This document shows positions 7,301 through 15,620 of a DNA stretch of 35,033 nucleotides, one piece after another (position 1 is the first letter of the stretch; every line of letters begins with the position of its first letter). The position numbers and the translations under genes were made by a program. The notes below the pieces were generated by a model, which was not told the origin of the DNA, did no database searches, and worked only from the letters and a program-made list of their open reading frames with translations. Source of the stretch: Terriglobales bacterium (GTDB taxonomy: Bacteria; Acidobacteriota; Terriglobia; Terriglobales; Acidobacteriaceae); NCBI GenBank assembly GCA_015655585.1, contig JAATEV010000098.1, positions 1 to 35,033 of the forward strand, in the 5' to 3' direction.

Positions 7301-9724
7301 ATGCCTGTCTTTCTAAAACGCGAAAGATACACGGGTGTCCTGTTCCCTGCGGTTATCGCAGGGTGCAGTGCGCTGCTCGGCAGCATGATGATTCTGTTGA
7401 AGCCCCCGTCGCAAACCGCCTCCGTCGCAGAGACGTTCTCCTTCGGATGGATCGCTCTCAGCATACTCACCGCGTTCGGAGTGTTTTTCTTAGTCCGCCT
7501 CTTCATCGTCGTCTCTTCTGAAACCGCACAAGCGAAAAGAAACGAACAGAGCTTTCTTATCGCCGCTGAATCCAGCACTGACGCGATCATTATGTTCGAC
7601 TCCGTCCGCGGTAAGAGCGGCGAGATCGTCGATTTCAAATTGACCTTCCTCAACCAGGCCGCCAAGCGAATGGCTGACCTTGATGACAAGGCACTCGGCA
7701 AGCATCTTTACCAGATCTTCCCCACACTCCGCGAATCAGATCGCCTGGGACTCTATCGGTCCGTCGCCGAAACCGGCGACGCAGTCTGCATCGAACAGAC
7801 CCACCTGCTCTTCAAGAACGCTGACCAGCCTGCTCGTTACCAGATCCAGGTCAATAAGCTTCATGACGGCATCGTCGTGATTATGACGGACATCACACTT
7901 CGCGTCCAATACAAAGAAGAGCTGGAGCAGGCCCTCAGCTTCAACAAATCCGTCATCGCCAGCTCCCCCTTCAGCATCGTCGTCATGGATACCGCAGGTC
8001 TCATCACCTCCATCAACCCTGCCGCGGAGCGTATGCTCTGGTATCGAGAAGCGGAGTTGCTTGGACGGCCCTACATCCTCCTCCATGACTTCCATGAGAT
8101 CGTTCGCCACGCCGAAGAGCTCAGCTTGCAATCCGACACCGAGGTCTATCCCGATCACCACGTCTTCCTCTTCAATCCGGAGAAAGGCCTCATCGACGAG
8201 CGCGAATGGACCTACATCCGCAAAGACGAGTCCACCGTTCCCGTGCAGCTCGTCGTCAGTGCGCTACGCGACACCGACGACCGCATCACCGGCTTCCTTG
8301 GCATCTCCTACGACCTTACCGAAAAGAAACGCGCCGACGAGTACATCTATCACGTCGCGCACCACGACTCTCTCACCGGCCTTCCAACACGCACCCTGCT
8401 TCGCGACCGCCTCGAAGTGGCGATTGAGCGTGCCAAGCGGTCTCAGGACAATCTGGCTGTCCTGATGGTCGATCTCGACAACTTCAAACGCGTCAATGAC
8501 TCCCTCGGTCATCAGGCAGGCGATACAGTCCTCTGCGAAATCACCAGACGACTCAAAGAGTGCATCAGAAAATCTGATACCGTCGCCCGCATGGGAGGAG
8601 ACGAGTTCGTCATCGTCCTTCCCGATCTTCGTTCCTCATCCGATATTCAGGAGATCTGCCAGAAGCTGCTTGCCGTAGTTGCCAGACCGATTCGCATCGG
8701 CCGCCATGAAATCATTGTCACCGCAAGTATCGGTGTCAGCCTCTTTCCCAATAATGAAGATGTAGACACCCTCTTCAAAAACGCAGATCTTGCCATGTAT
8801 AACGTCAAGGCTCGTGGCCGCAACGGCAGCGAGCTCTACACCTCAGAGCTCGCCATGCAGGGCCTCGAAGAGCTTGAGATGGAGTCGGCACTCCGCAACG
8901 CCCTGGCACTTGAGACGAAGGAGTTCGAGATCGTCTATCAGCCGCAGATCTCCTTCAAGGACAACAAGGTCCTCGGGGTAGAGGCTCTCCTCCGCTGGAA
9001 CAGCCACATCTTCGGCCCCGTCGCTCCTGATATCTTCATCCCCATCGCAGAAGAGACCGGCCTTATCATCCCCATCGGAGAGTGGATTCTGGCCGAAGCC
9101 TGCAAAGAGATTGCGGCTCTTCAAGACCAGCTTGGCATCGAGTGTTCCGTTGCCGTCAACCTCTCGCCACGCCAGTTTCAGCAGAAAAACTTTCCCGCGA
9201 CCGTGGAGCAGGCCCTCTTCGCCAGCGGCCTCAAGCCTCATCAGCTCGAGCTCGAGATCACCGAGCAGCTCCTCATGATCGACTCCGAAGAATCGCTTGA
9301 GATCATGCAGCGAGTACGCAAGCTTGGCGTCCGCTTCTCCATCGACGACTTCGGCACCGGCTTTTCGAACATGGGCTACATCACGCGCTTCGCCGTGGAC
9401 CGGATCAAGATCGACCGTTCCTTCATCTCCAAGTGCGACATCGATGAAACCAGCCGCGCCGTTACCTCCGCGATCATTGCCCTCGCCCATAGTCTTAATA
9501 TCGAAGTCATCGCCGAAGGTGTCGAAACCGAGCAGCACGTCAAAACGCTCATCCAGATGTCCTGCGATCAGGCCCAGGGGTATTTCTACTCCCCACCTCT
9601 CAAGCCGGCAGACCTCGAAACATTCGCGCTCCGCTTCCTCGAAGCTCCATCCACAGGAAAAGAGCGTGCAAGGACGCTGAAACAGCTTCCCCAATCCTCC
9701 TTGACCGTCATGGCTCGCCCCTGA
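7301..9724 (+). CDS. Membrane PAS-PAS-GGDEF-EAL protein (c-di-GMP cyclase/phosphodiesterase)
   Basis: An 807-residue dual-domain protein of cyclic di-GMP turnover. Two membrane helices (about 12-32 and 46-68) are followed by two PAS sensor domains (about 85-190 and 205-330), a GGDEF domain and an EAL domain. The active-site GGDEF (432-436) is intact, and an RKSD inhibitory site lies five residues before it, so product inhibition is expected. The EAL domain keeps EALLRW (561-566), ELEITE, DDFGTG (682-687) and AEGVE (738-742), so both activities look possible. The ATG at 7301 has GAGG five bases upstream and begins just before the first membrane helix. The longer open frame back to 6929 adds 124 residues of non-domain sequence and is disfavoured. 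The sensed signal and target are unknown. It is monocistronic, with no partner gene beside it. Confidence 0.93.
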   Translation: MPVFLKRERYTGVLFPAVIAGCSALLGSMMILLKPPSQTASVAETFSFGWIALSILTAFGVFFLVRLFIVVSSETAQAKRNEQSFLIAAESSTDAIIMFDSVRGKSGEIVDFKLTFLNQAAKRMADLDDKALGKHLYQIFPTLRESDRLGLYRSVAETGDAVCIEQTHLLFKNADQPARYQIQVNKLHDGIVVIMTDITLRVQYKEELEQALSFNKSVIASSPFSIVVMDTAGLITSINPAAERMLWYREAELLGRPYILLHDFHEIVRHAEELSLQSDTEVYPDHHVFLFNPEKGLIDEREWTYIRKDESTVPVQLVVSALRDTDDRITGFLGISYDLTEKKRADEYIYHVAHHDSLTGLPTRTLLRDRLEVAIERAKRSQDNLAVLMVDLDNFKRVNDSLGHQAGDTVLCEITRRLKECIRKSDTVARMGGDEFVIVLPDLRSSSDIQEICQKLLAVVARPIRIGRHEIIVTASIGVSLFPNNEDVDTLFKNADLAMYNVKARGRNGSELYTSELAMQGLEELEMESALRNALALETKEFEIVYQPQISFKDNKVLGVEALLRWNSHIFGPVAPDIFIPIAEETGLIIPIGEWILAEACKEIAALQDQLGIECSVAVNLSPRQFQQKNFPATVEQALFASGLKPHQLELEITEQLLMIDSEESLEIMQRVRKLGVRFSIDDFGTGFSNMGYITRFAVDRIKIDRSFISKCDIDETSRAVTSAIIALAHSLNIEVIAEGVETEQHVKTLIQMSCDQAQGYFYSPPLKPADLETFALRFLEAPSTGKERARTLKQLPQSSLTVMARP

Positions 9725-9891
9725 TTGCGACAGGTCAAAGACTCCCTGCAAACCTCCTCATCGATTCCGTTCACTCTCTCGTAACAAAAAGAAACTACCG
9801 TTGTCATGTAGATTTCATCGAGAAGAGACCGGAAGCCCATCGTAATGAACCTCCCCTTTAGCAGAAGCGACATACGCTTCCTCCCTGGCGC

Positions 9892-11595
9892 ATGTTAAGC
9901 AGACGACGCCTCCTCCATAACAGTCTCTACTCCGCCGCTGGTCTCACCCTCAGCCGAGGTGTACCCGCCCTGGCTCAGGCCCAGATGGCCAACCCCACGC
10001 CATTCCGCAGCGGAATTAGGCTCGCGCCCTACGTCGATCCTCTTCCTGTTCCGCCTGTCCTCCGCGGCAAGCCCGGCGAAACCCTCGACGTCGAGATGCG
10101 TCAGTTTCACCAGAAAGTCCACCGCGACCTCCCCCCCACCACCCTCTGGGGATACAACGGCTCCTGGCCTGGCCCCACCATCGAAGCTCAGTCCGATCAG
10201 CCTCTCAGCATCAACTGGACCAGCAAGCTTCCCACCACCCATCTTTTGCCCATCGATCACTCCATCCACGGAGCCGGGGCCGATCTCCCCTCCGTCCGTA
10301 ACGTAGCCCACCTCCACGGAGCCTGTACTCTGCCCGACGACGACGGCTATCCCGACGCATGGTTCACCGCCAGCGGCCAGCACGGTTCCAAGTTCAACCC
10401 GCGCCCCTCGGCCTACCCCAACTGCCAGCCTTCGACGACTCTCTGGTATCACGACCACTGTCTCGGCATCACTCGCCTCAATATCTATGCGGGTCTCTCA
10501 GGCTTCTATCTCATCCGCGACGAGTTCGAAAAATCCCTCAACCTGCCCAGTGGCGAGTACGAGATTCCGCTCATGCTTCAGGACCGCCTCTTTCATCACG
10601 ACGGTTCTCTTTACTACCCCAAAGTAGTCAACGGGCCCAAAGAGCACCCCATATGGGTCCAGGAACTCTACGGCGATTACAACTGCGTTAACGGCAAGGT
10701 CACACCCTTCCTCGAAGTCGAGCCACGCAAGTATCGCTTCCGCATCCTCAACGGCGCTAACTCCCGCTTCTATCACCTTCGCCTCTTTACCTCCGACGCC
10801 AAAGGCAAGATCCTCAACGAATCCTTTGACGTTCCTGCCTTCAACCAGATCGGAACCGACGGCGGCCTGCTTCCCGAGCCACTTGAGCTTCGCTACCTGC
10901 TCATATCCCCCGCCGAACGTTTCGATATCGTCATCGACTTCTCCGACTACGCAGGAAAGTCCTTCTCCCTCATCAACGACGCTCCCGCTCCCTACAATAT
11001 GGGCGGCCAGTTTGTCCCCGCAGAGGTCATGCTCTTTAAAGTCACCAAGCCTCTCTCCGGCAAGGACACCAGCTCTCTGCCCGACACGCTTGCACCGTTC
11101 GAGATGCTTGACCCCACACACGCCGTAAAAGACCGCCAGCTACTCGTCTCCGAGATCGAGCGGCCATCCGACGGCTACGTCATCACCGGACTGCTCGGCA
11201 ACGCGCGATGGCACGATCCCATCACGGAAGATCCCAAAGCCGGAACCACCGAAATATGGTCTTTCATCAACACCACTGCGGATGTCCACCCTCTGCACGT
11301 TCATCTCGTGCAGTTCCAGGTGCTCAATCGTCAGCCATTTAATGTTCAGGTCTACCAGCAAACCGGCAAGCTCATCTTCACGGGGCTCCCCATGGCTCCC
11401 GAGAGTAACGAGCGTCCAGCACGCAAAGATACGATCAAGTCCTATCCCGGTTACGTCACCCGCATCATTCAACGCTTCGATCTGCCTCACGGAACTCCCA
11501 CGACTCCCGGACAGGAGTTCCTCTACGTCTGGCACTGCCACATCCTCGAACACGAAGACAACGAGATGATGCGCCCCTACAAAGTGATCGCTTAA
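9892..11595 (+). CDS. Tat-exported CotA-like multicopper oxidase
   Basis: A 567-residue three-cupredoxin oxidase that couples one-electron substrate oxidation to reduction of O2 to water. A twin-arginine signal (SRRRLL, residues 3-8, then a hydrophobic stretch ending ALAQAQ) indicates Tat export. All four copper motifs are present: HLH (140-142), HDH (187-189), HPLHVH (466-471) and HCHILEH with the axial Met (548-559), so type 1 and trinuclear copper sites are complete. Spacing and motifs around WYHDH and HILEHED are closest to CotA/bilirubin-oxidase-type enzymes. The substrate (phenolics, Mn or other) cannot be read from the sequence. The ATG at 9892 lacks a strong ribosome-binding site but begins exactly at the Tat signal. 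It precedes the phosphoesterase gene by about 230 bases, and no terminator is visible between them. Confidence 0.93.
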   Translation: MLSRRRLLHNSLYSAAGLTLSRGVPALAQAQMANPTPFRSGIRLAPYVDPLPVPPVLRGKPGETLDVEMRQFHQKVHRDLPPTTLWGYNGSWPGPTIEAQSDQPLSINWTSKLPTTHLLPIDHSIHGAGADLPSVRNVAHLHGACTLPDDDGYPDAWFTASGQHGSKFNPRPSAYPNCQPSTTLWYHDHCLGITRLNIYAGLSGFYLIRDEFEKSLNLPSGEYEIPLMLQDRLFHHDGSLYYPKVVNGPKEHPIWVQELYGDYNCVNGKVTPFLEVEPRKYRFRILNGANSRFYHLRLFTSDAKGKILNESFDVPAFNQIGTDGGLLPEPLELRYLLISPAERFDIVIDFSDYAGKSFSLINDAPAPYNMGGQFVPAEVMLFKVTKPLSGKDTSSLPDTLAPFEMLDPTHAVKDRQLLVSEIERPSDGYVITGLLGNARWHDPITEDPKAGTTEIWSFINTTADVHPLHVHLVQFQVLNRQPFNVQVYQQTGKLIFTGLPMAPESNERPARKDTIKSYPGYVTRIIQRFDLPHGTPTTPGQEFLYVWHCHILEHEDNEMMRPYKVIA

Positions 11596-11642
11596 TTCCC
11601 ACCGCATCACCAGCTCATTTCATCTCATAAAAATTCAACGAG

Positions 11643-11670
11643 TTGACGAGCATTTTTCACCAATTATTTT
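11643..11670 (+). promoter_or_regulatory. Candidate sigma-70 promoter of the phosphoesterase gene
   Basis: TTGACG (11643-11648) and TATTTT (11665-11670) are separated by 16 bases in an AT-rich patch, a fair match to the housekeeping consensus. Transcription from about 11677 would give a leader of about 145 bases before the TTG start at 11823, and that leader is structured. Confidence 0.45.
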
Positions 11671-11764
11671 GGGAACCTCCGCAACTAAAAAAAGTGAGCG
11701 CAATTCTCGATCAATTCACAGAAGCTTGATGTTTTGCCATGCCAATTGCTTCTACGGTTATCCC

Positions 11765-11817
11765 ACTGAGGTTGTACTCCCCGCGGCGTAAAAAACCGCC
11801 CCTCAGTTTTCTGGAGG
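11765..11817 (+). promoter_or_regulatory. Terminator-like leader hairpin next to a strong ribosome-binding site
   Basis: ACTGAGG (11765-11771) pairs with CCTCAGT (11801-11807), and GGCG (11785-11788) pairs with CGCC (11797-11800), giving a bulged stem followed by TTTT. The ribosome-binding site GGAGG (11813-11817) starts six bases after the stem. A 20-codon frame (ATG at 11729, TAA at 11789-11791) ends inside the hairpin loop. The arrangement could be an attenuator, a translational switch or simply a terminator for upstream transcripts. It matches no riboswitch class I know. Confidence 0.5.
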
Positions 11818-11822
11818 TTACC

Positions 11823-13772
11823 TTGAAATCCAATCGTTCACTCAATGTCCCGAACGGGACTTTGAAATGTGGCGCTGCGATGCTCGTCGCGCTACAAGTG
11901 TTAGCAGGTATGCCTGTATCTGCTTACGCCGCTGCTGCCCCGGCAGCCACGACCCCGATCCAGCACGTGATCGTCATCATCGGTGAGAACCGCACCTTTG
12001 ATCACGTTTACGGCACCTATACGCCGAAGGCTGGAGAGACCGTTTCCAACCTCCTTTCCAAGGGAATCGTGAAGGCCAATGGTAAGCCCGGCCCCAACTA
12101 CTCCCTCTCCGCTCAGTACTCTGCTCTCGACGGCACCGCCGCAGGCATCAGCACCTACTCCAACAGCCCCCAGTACAAGAGCATCTACGGCACCCTCCCT
12201 CCTGCTCTCGCTGGCGGACCTGTGGCTCCCTCGCTCACTGGCCCGGCGCCCTTTACGACACTGAAGATCGCCAAGCTCGCTGACCGGTCTCTCGCCAACG
12301 ACTATAACCAGTTCCTGATCACGGGCGCGACCGGCATTCCCTCCGGCCAGGTTGATACCCGCATCAAGAACGCGACCAACCTCCGCGAAGGCGTCTTCCA
12401 GCTCTCTGGAAACAAGATGCCCTACGACGCTTACACGCAGAGCCCCGTACACCGCTTCTTCCAGATGTGGCAGCAGGCTGACTGCAACGTCGACTACGCC
12501 ACCAAGGACAATCCCTCGGGCTGCTTGAGCGACCTCTTCCCCTGGGTTGAGACCACCATCGGTGCTGGCAGCAACGGTAACGCCCAGCCCAAGAACTTCA
12601 CCGACACCTCCACCGGCGAAGGCTCCGCTGCCATGGGCTTCTACAATATGGCCCAGGGCGACGCTCCTTACTTCAAGCAGCTCGCCGATGACTTCACCAT
12701 CAGCGACAACTTCCACCAGTCCGTCATGGGCGGCACCGGCGCGAACCACATCATGTTCGGCTTCGGTGACTCAATCTACTACACCACCGATGGCAAGACT
12801 GCGGCGGCTCCTCCGACCAACCAGATCGAGAACCCCAATCCGCAGGCCGATACCAACAACTACTACGATCAGGACGGCTACTCCGGTGGCAGCTACGTCA
12901 ACTGCGGCGACATCAAGCAGCCTGGCGTTCCCGCCGTTACCAACTACCTCCAGTCCCTTAAGCGGCCTGTGCCCGCCAACTGCGTCAAGGGTCACTACTA
13001 CCTCGTCAACAACTACAACCCCGGTTACGCTGGCGACGGTTCGCTCTACTCGACCCTCTCGCCCTTCACGATCCCCCCGACCAGCCAGAAGAGCATCGGT
13101 GACGTCCTCACCGCGCACAACCTCTCCTGGAAGTACTTCGGCGAGGATTGGGATCTTTACGTGACCGACCCCAGCGAGTCGAACTCCTTCGACGCGTATT
13201 GCAACATCTGCAATCCCTTCCAGTACCAGACCCAGTTCATGGGGACTCAGGCGGCCCGCGAGAAGTACATGGCGGATACCACCCAGCTCTATGAGGATCT
13301 CGCCACCGGCGACCTTCCCGCCGTCTCCGTCGTCAAGCCCAGCGGCATCAACGATGGTCACCCTGCCTCTTCCAAGCTTGACCTCTTCGAAGGCTTCGTC
13401 AAGAAGGTCGTCAATGGCGTCAAGTCCAACCCCACCCTCTGGGACAACACCGTTATCTTCATCACCGAAGATGAAGGCGGCGGCTACTATGACTCCGGCT
13501 ACATCCAGCCCGTCGACTTCTTCGGCGACGGTACCCGCATTCCTATGATCGTCGTTTCGAAGTACTCCAAGGGCGGACACGTCTCCCACGAGTACGGCGA
13601 CCACGTTTCGATCGTCAAATTCATCGAGAAGAACTGGAACCTTCCGACCATCACGGGCCGCAGCCGCGACAACCTGCCGAACCCCGTGCAGAAGAAGGGC
13701 AATCCGTATGTCCCCACCAACAGCCCTGCTATTGGTGACCTTTCGGATAGCTTCAACTTCTCCAAGAAGTAA
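11823..13772 (+). CDS. Exported phosphoesterase, acid phosphatase/phospholipase C family
   Basis: A 649-residue exported hydrolase of the phosphoesterase family that includes AcpA-type acid phosphatases and bacterial phospholipase C. Family motifs are GENRTFDHVYG near the mature N-terminus, SDNFHQSVMGG, SGINDGHP and FITEDEGGGYYD, followed by GDHVSIVKFIEKNW near the C-terminus; their Asp, Glu and His residues are the expected metal and phosphate ligands. I choose TTG at 11823 because GGAGG sits five bases upstream and the protein then begins MKSN followed by a normal Sec signal ending near AYAAAA. The in-frame ATG at 11739 would add 28 residues before the signal and has no ribosome-binding site. 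The substrate (phosphate ester or phospholipid) is undetermined. The next gene encodes an exported beta-propeller of a type sometimes fused to such phosphoesterases. Confidence 0.9.
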   Translation: MKSNRSLNVPNGTLKCGAAMLVALQVLAGMPVSAYAAAAPAATTPIQHVIVIIGENRTFDHVYGTYTPKAGETVSNLLSKGIVKANGKPGPNYSLSAQYSALDGTAAGISTYSNSPQYKSIYGTLPPALAGGPVAPSLTGPAPFTTLKIAKLADRSLANDYNQFLITGATGIPSGQVDTRIKNATNLREGVFQLSGNKMPYDAYTQSPVHRFFQMWQQADCNVDYATKDNPSGCLSDLFPWVETTIGAGSNGNAQPKNFTDTSTGEGSAAMGFYNMAQGDAPYFKQLADDFTISDNFHQSVMGGTGANHIMFGFGDSIYYTTDGKTAAAPPTNQIENPNPQADTNNYYDQDGYSGGSYVNCGDIKQPGVPAVTNYLQSLKRPVPANCVKGHYYLVNNYNPGYAGDGSLYSTLSPFTIPPTSQKSIGDVLTAHNLSWKYFGEDWDLYVTDPSESNSFDAYCNICNPFQYQTQFMGTQAAREKYMADTTQLYEDLATGDLPAVSVVKPSGINDGHPASSKLDLFEGFVKKVVNGVKSNPTLWDNTVIFITEDEGGGYYDSGYIQPVDFFGDGTRIPMIVVSKYSKGGHVSHEYGDHVSIVKFIEKNWNLPTITGRSRDNLPNPVQKKGNPYVPTNSPAIGDLSDSFNFSKK

Positions 13773-13796
13773 CCCTCTCCTTCAACCAGATGCACT

Positions 13797-13832
13797 CACT
13801 TCGACGGCCAGCAACCACTGGCCGTCGAAGTG
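13797..13832 (+). terminator. 15-base-pair perfect hairpin after the phosphoesterase gene
   Basis: CACTTCGACGGCCAG (13797-13811) pairs perfectly with CTGGCCGTCGAAGTG (13818-13832) around the loop CAACCA, 24 bases after the stop codon. The following CATTACTT is only moderately T-rich, so termination may be partial, allowing some read-through into the beta-propeller gene that starts at 13858. Confidence 0.65.
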
Positions 13833-13857
13833 CATTACTTGAGAAAGCGTCCTGACC

Positions 13858-14946
13858 ATGAAAATGAAATCGTTCGCCCAGTCCATCGCACCTGTAGCCG
13901 TACTCGCCTCTCTTCTCTCTGGAGCCGCAACAATCTCCCCATCGCACGCGCTCTACGCAGCGGCCACCCCCACCACCTCCACCCGTGCCTTCCATGTTGA
14001 AGGCCGCTGGGAGCTCGGAGGCGTCGGCGGCTGGGGCCTTCCGGCTCTGGACTCCTCCGCTCATCTTCTCTATATCCCCCGCAACAACCGAGTCATGGTC
14101 GTAGACACCAAAACCGGCAGCCTCGTCACAGAAATCGGCGGTATGCAGAACGTGCGCGAGATGGTCCTCGATGACGCCGGAAAATACGGCTACGTCACCG
14201 ACCCCACGGACGGCTCTGACGGCTTCGTCCGCGTCTTCGACCGCGCCACACACCAGCTCGTAGCCTCCATCCCCACCGGCCGCGTACCCGCCGGAATCGC
14301 CTTCGACGCCGCTACAAAATCGGTCTTCGCCTTCAACTCGCACGACCACTCCGCCACAGTCATAGACGCCACCACGAACCAGGTCACCGCGACCATTCCG
14401 CTTGAGGGACGTCCCGCATCCGCAATCTCCGACGGCAAGGGCAACATCTACGTCACGCTTCCCGCGCTCGGCGAAATCACCCGCATCGACGCGGCACAGA
14501 AAAAAGTCGTTACCTCTTGGCCGCTTGGTACCTGCACCGGCCCTGCGGGTCTCTCCATCGATAGCGCTCACCGCCAGTTGTTCACCACCTGCGAAGATCA
14601 CAAACTCGTCTCCGTCAACGCCGACAACGGCCACGTCGCCGCCATCGCCGACGCTCCCATAGGAGCAGGCGATCTCGACTTCGATCCCAGGCACAACATG
14701 CTCTTCCTCGCCGACATCAACGGAACTCTCACCGTCTACCGCCGCATCTCCCCCACCCGATACGCCGTCAGCCAGCGCGTCAAAACCCAACCCGGCGCGC
14801 GTACTCTCATCGTCAATCACCTGGATGACAAAGCCTTCCTCGCAACCTCCAAGTTCGACATGAATACGACAACCAAATCCGAAGAACTCCAGTTCCGTCC
14901 AACCCCGGTCCCCGGAAGTTTTTCGATCATCGTCGTAGGCAGATAA
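13858..14946 (+). CDS. Exported YVTN/YncE-like beta-propeller protein
   Basis: A 362-residue protein with a Sec-type signal (basic start, hydrophobic stretch to about residue 32). The mature part consists of repeated blades of about 40 residues with the pattern of a beta strand, D-x-x-T/A, then a value-plus-hydrophobic strand (for example VVDTKTGSLVTEI, VFDRATHQLVASIPTG, VIDATTNQVTATIPLEG), as in YVTN/YncE seven-bladed propellers. These are usually binding or scaffold proteins; no catalytic residues are evident. It follows the phosphoesterase on the same strand. Fusions of YncE-like propellers with alkaline phosphatase-type domains are known, so a shared role is plausible but inferred. There are two near-equivalent ATGs (13858 and 13864); I keep the first. 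A bidirectional terminator follows. Confidence 0.8.
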   Translation: MKMKSFAQSIAPVAVLASLLSGAATISPSHALYAAATPTTSTRAFHVEGRWELGGVGGWGLPALDSSAHLLYIPRNNRVMVVDTKTGSLVTEIGGMQNVREMVLDDAGKYGYVTDPTDGSDGFVRVFDRATHQLVASIPTGRVPAGIAFDAATKSVFAFNSHDHSATVIDATTNQVTATIPLEGRPASAISDGKGNIYVTLPALGEITRIDAAQKKVVTSWPLGTCTGPAGLSIDSAHRQLFTTCEDHKLVSVNADNGHVAAIADAPIGAGDLDFDPRHNMLFLADINGTLTVYRRISPTRYAVSQRVKTQPGARTLIVNHLDDKAFLATSKFDMNTTTKSEELQFRPTPVPGSFSIIVVGR

Positions 14947-14974
14947 CTCTTCATGCAAACAACCTGCATCTCAA

Positions 14975-15009
14975 ACAGAAAGACCCACCGCCAAGGTGGG
15001 TCTTTCTGT
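14975..15009. terminator. Bidirectional terminator between convergent genes
   Basis: ACAGAAAGACCCACC (14975-14989) pairs perfectly with GGTGGGTCTTTCTGT (14995-15009) around a five-base loop: 15 base pairs with an A-rich left side and a T-rich right side. It sits between the convergent beta-propeller and cyclophilin genes and can serve both. Confidence 0.85.
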
Positions 15010-15026
15010 TGATTCCATCCAGCGCT

Positions 15027-15548
15027 CTAAGCAACGCGCTCAATGGTAACGCTCTCAAGCACCACCGGGGTCTTGGGACGATCCATGCCATCGCGTGCCA
15101 CCTTGCTGATCTTCTCCACCACATCGTAACCCTCGACCACTTCACCGAAGATGGTGTGCTTGCCGGTAAGCCAGCTCGTCTCGGCTACCGTAATGAAGAA
15201 CTGGCTGCCGTTCGTATTCGGCCCGGCATTGGCCATCGCCAGCTTGCCAGGCTGCTGGAACCCATGGCGCGAGCCACGCGTCTCATCGGCAAAACGATAT
15301 CCTGGACCACCCATACCGGTGCCCTCAGGATCGCCGCCCTGAATCATGAACTGCGGAATCACGCGATGAAAGATCGTGCCGTCATAGAGCTTCGAACCCG
15401 TCTTGCTGCGGCTGGTCCACTCCTTGGTGCCTTCGGCGAGACCGATGAAGTTCGCAACCGTCTCCGGTGCGTCCGTCTCGAACAATTCGCACACAATCGT
15501 GCCTTCCGTGGTCTTGAAGGTTGCGTAGGTGCCTGGCTTGGTGGGCAT
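15027..15548 (-). CDS. Cytosolic cyclophilin-type peptidyl-prolyl isomerase
   Basis: A 173-residue peptidyl-prolyl cis-trans isomerase without a signal peptide. The cyclophilin core is complete: FHRVIPQFMIQGGDPEG holds the catalytic Arg and the hydrophobic pocket, MANAGPNTNGSQFFIT follows, and LTGKHTIFGEV closes the domain. The length is that of a minimal cyclophilin. AAGGAG lies nine bases before the ATG. It is adjacent to, and 72 bases downstream of, an exported paralogue on the same strand. The two share the cores NFIGLAEGTK and FHRVIP.FMIQGGD, so they look like a tandem duplication specialised for different compartments. Confidence 0.95.
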   Translation of the reverse strand: MPTKPGTYATFKTTEGTIVCELFETDAPETVANFIGLAEGTKEWTSRSKTGSKLYDGTIFHRVIPQFMIQGGDPEGTGMGGPGYRFADETRGSRHGFQQPGKLAMANAGPNTNGSQFFITVAETSWLTGKHTIFGEVVEGYDVVEKISKVARDGMDRPKTPVVLESVTIERVA

Positions 15549-15620
15549 GTCAAAGTTCTCCTTGCAGGTTGAGAGGATAGGATGAGCCTTCGCACAGATG
15601 CAAAGGCAGGAAGATAAAAC

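Noticed and set aside
13753..14958. Minus-strand open frame of 401 codons opposite the beta-propeller
   Set aside because: It has low-complexity Gly/Asp/Val composition typical of an antisense frame, and the plus strand has clear propeller repeats and a signal peptide.
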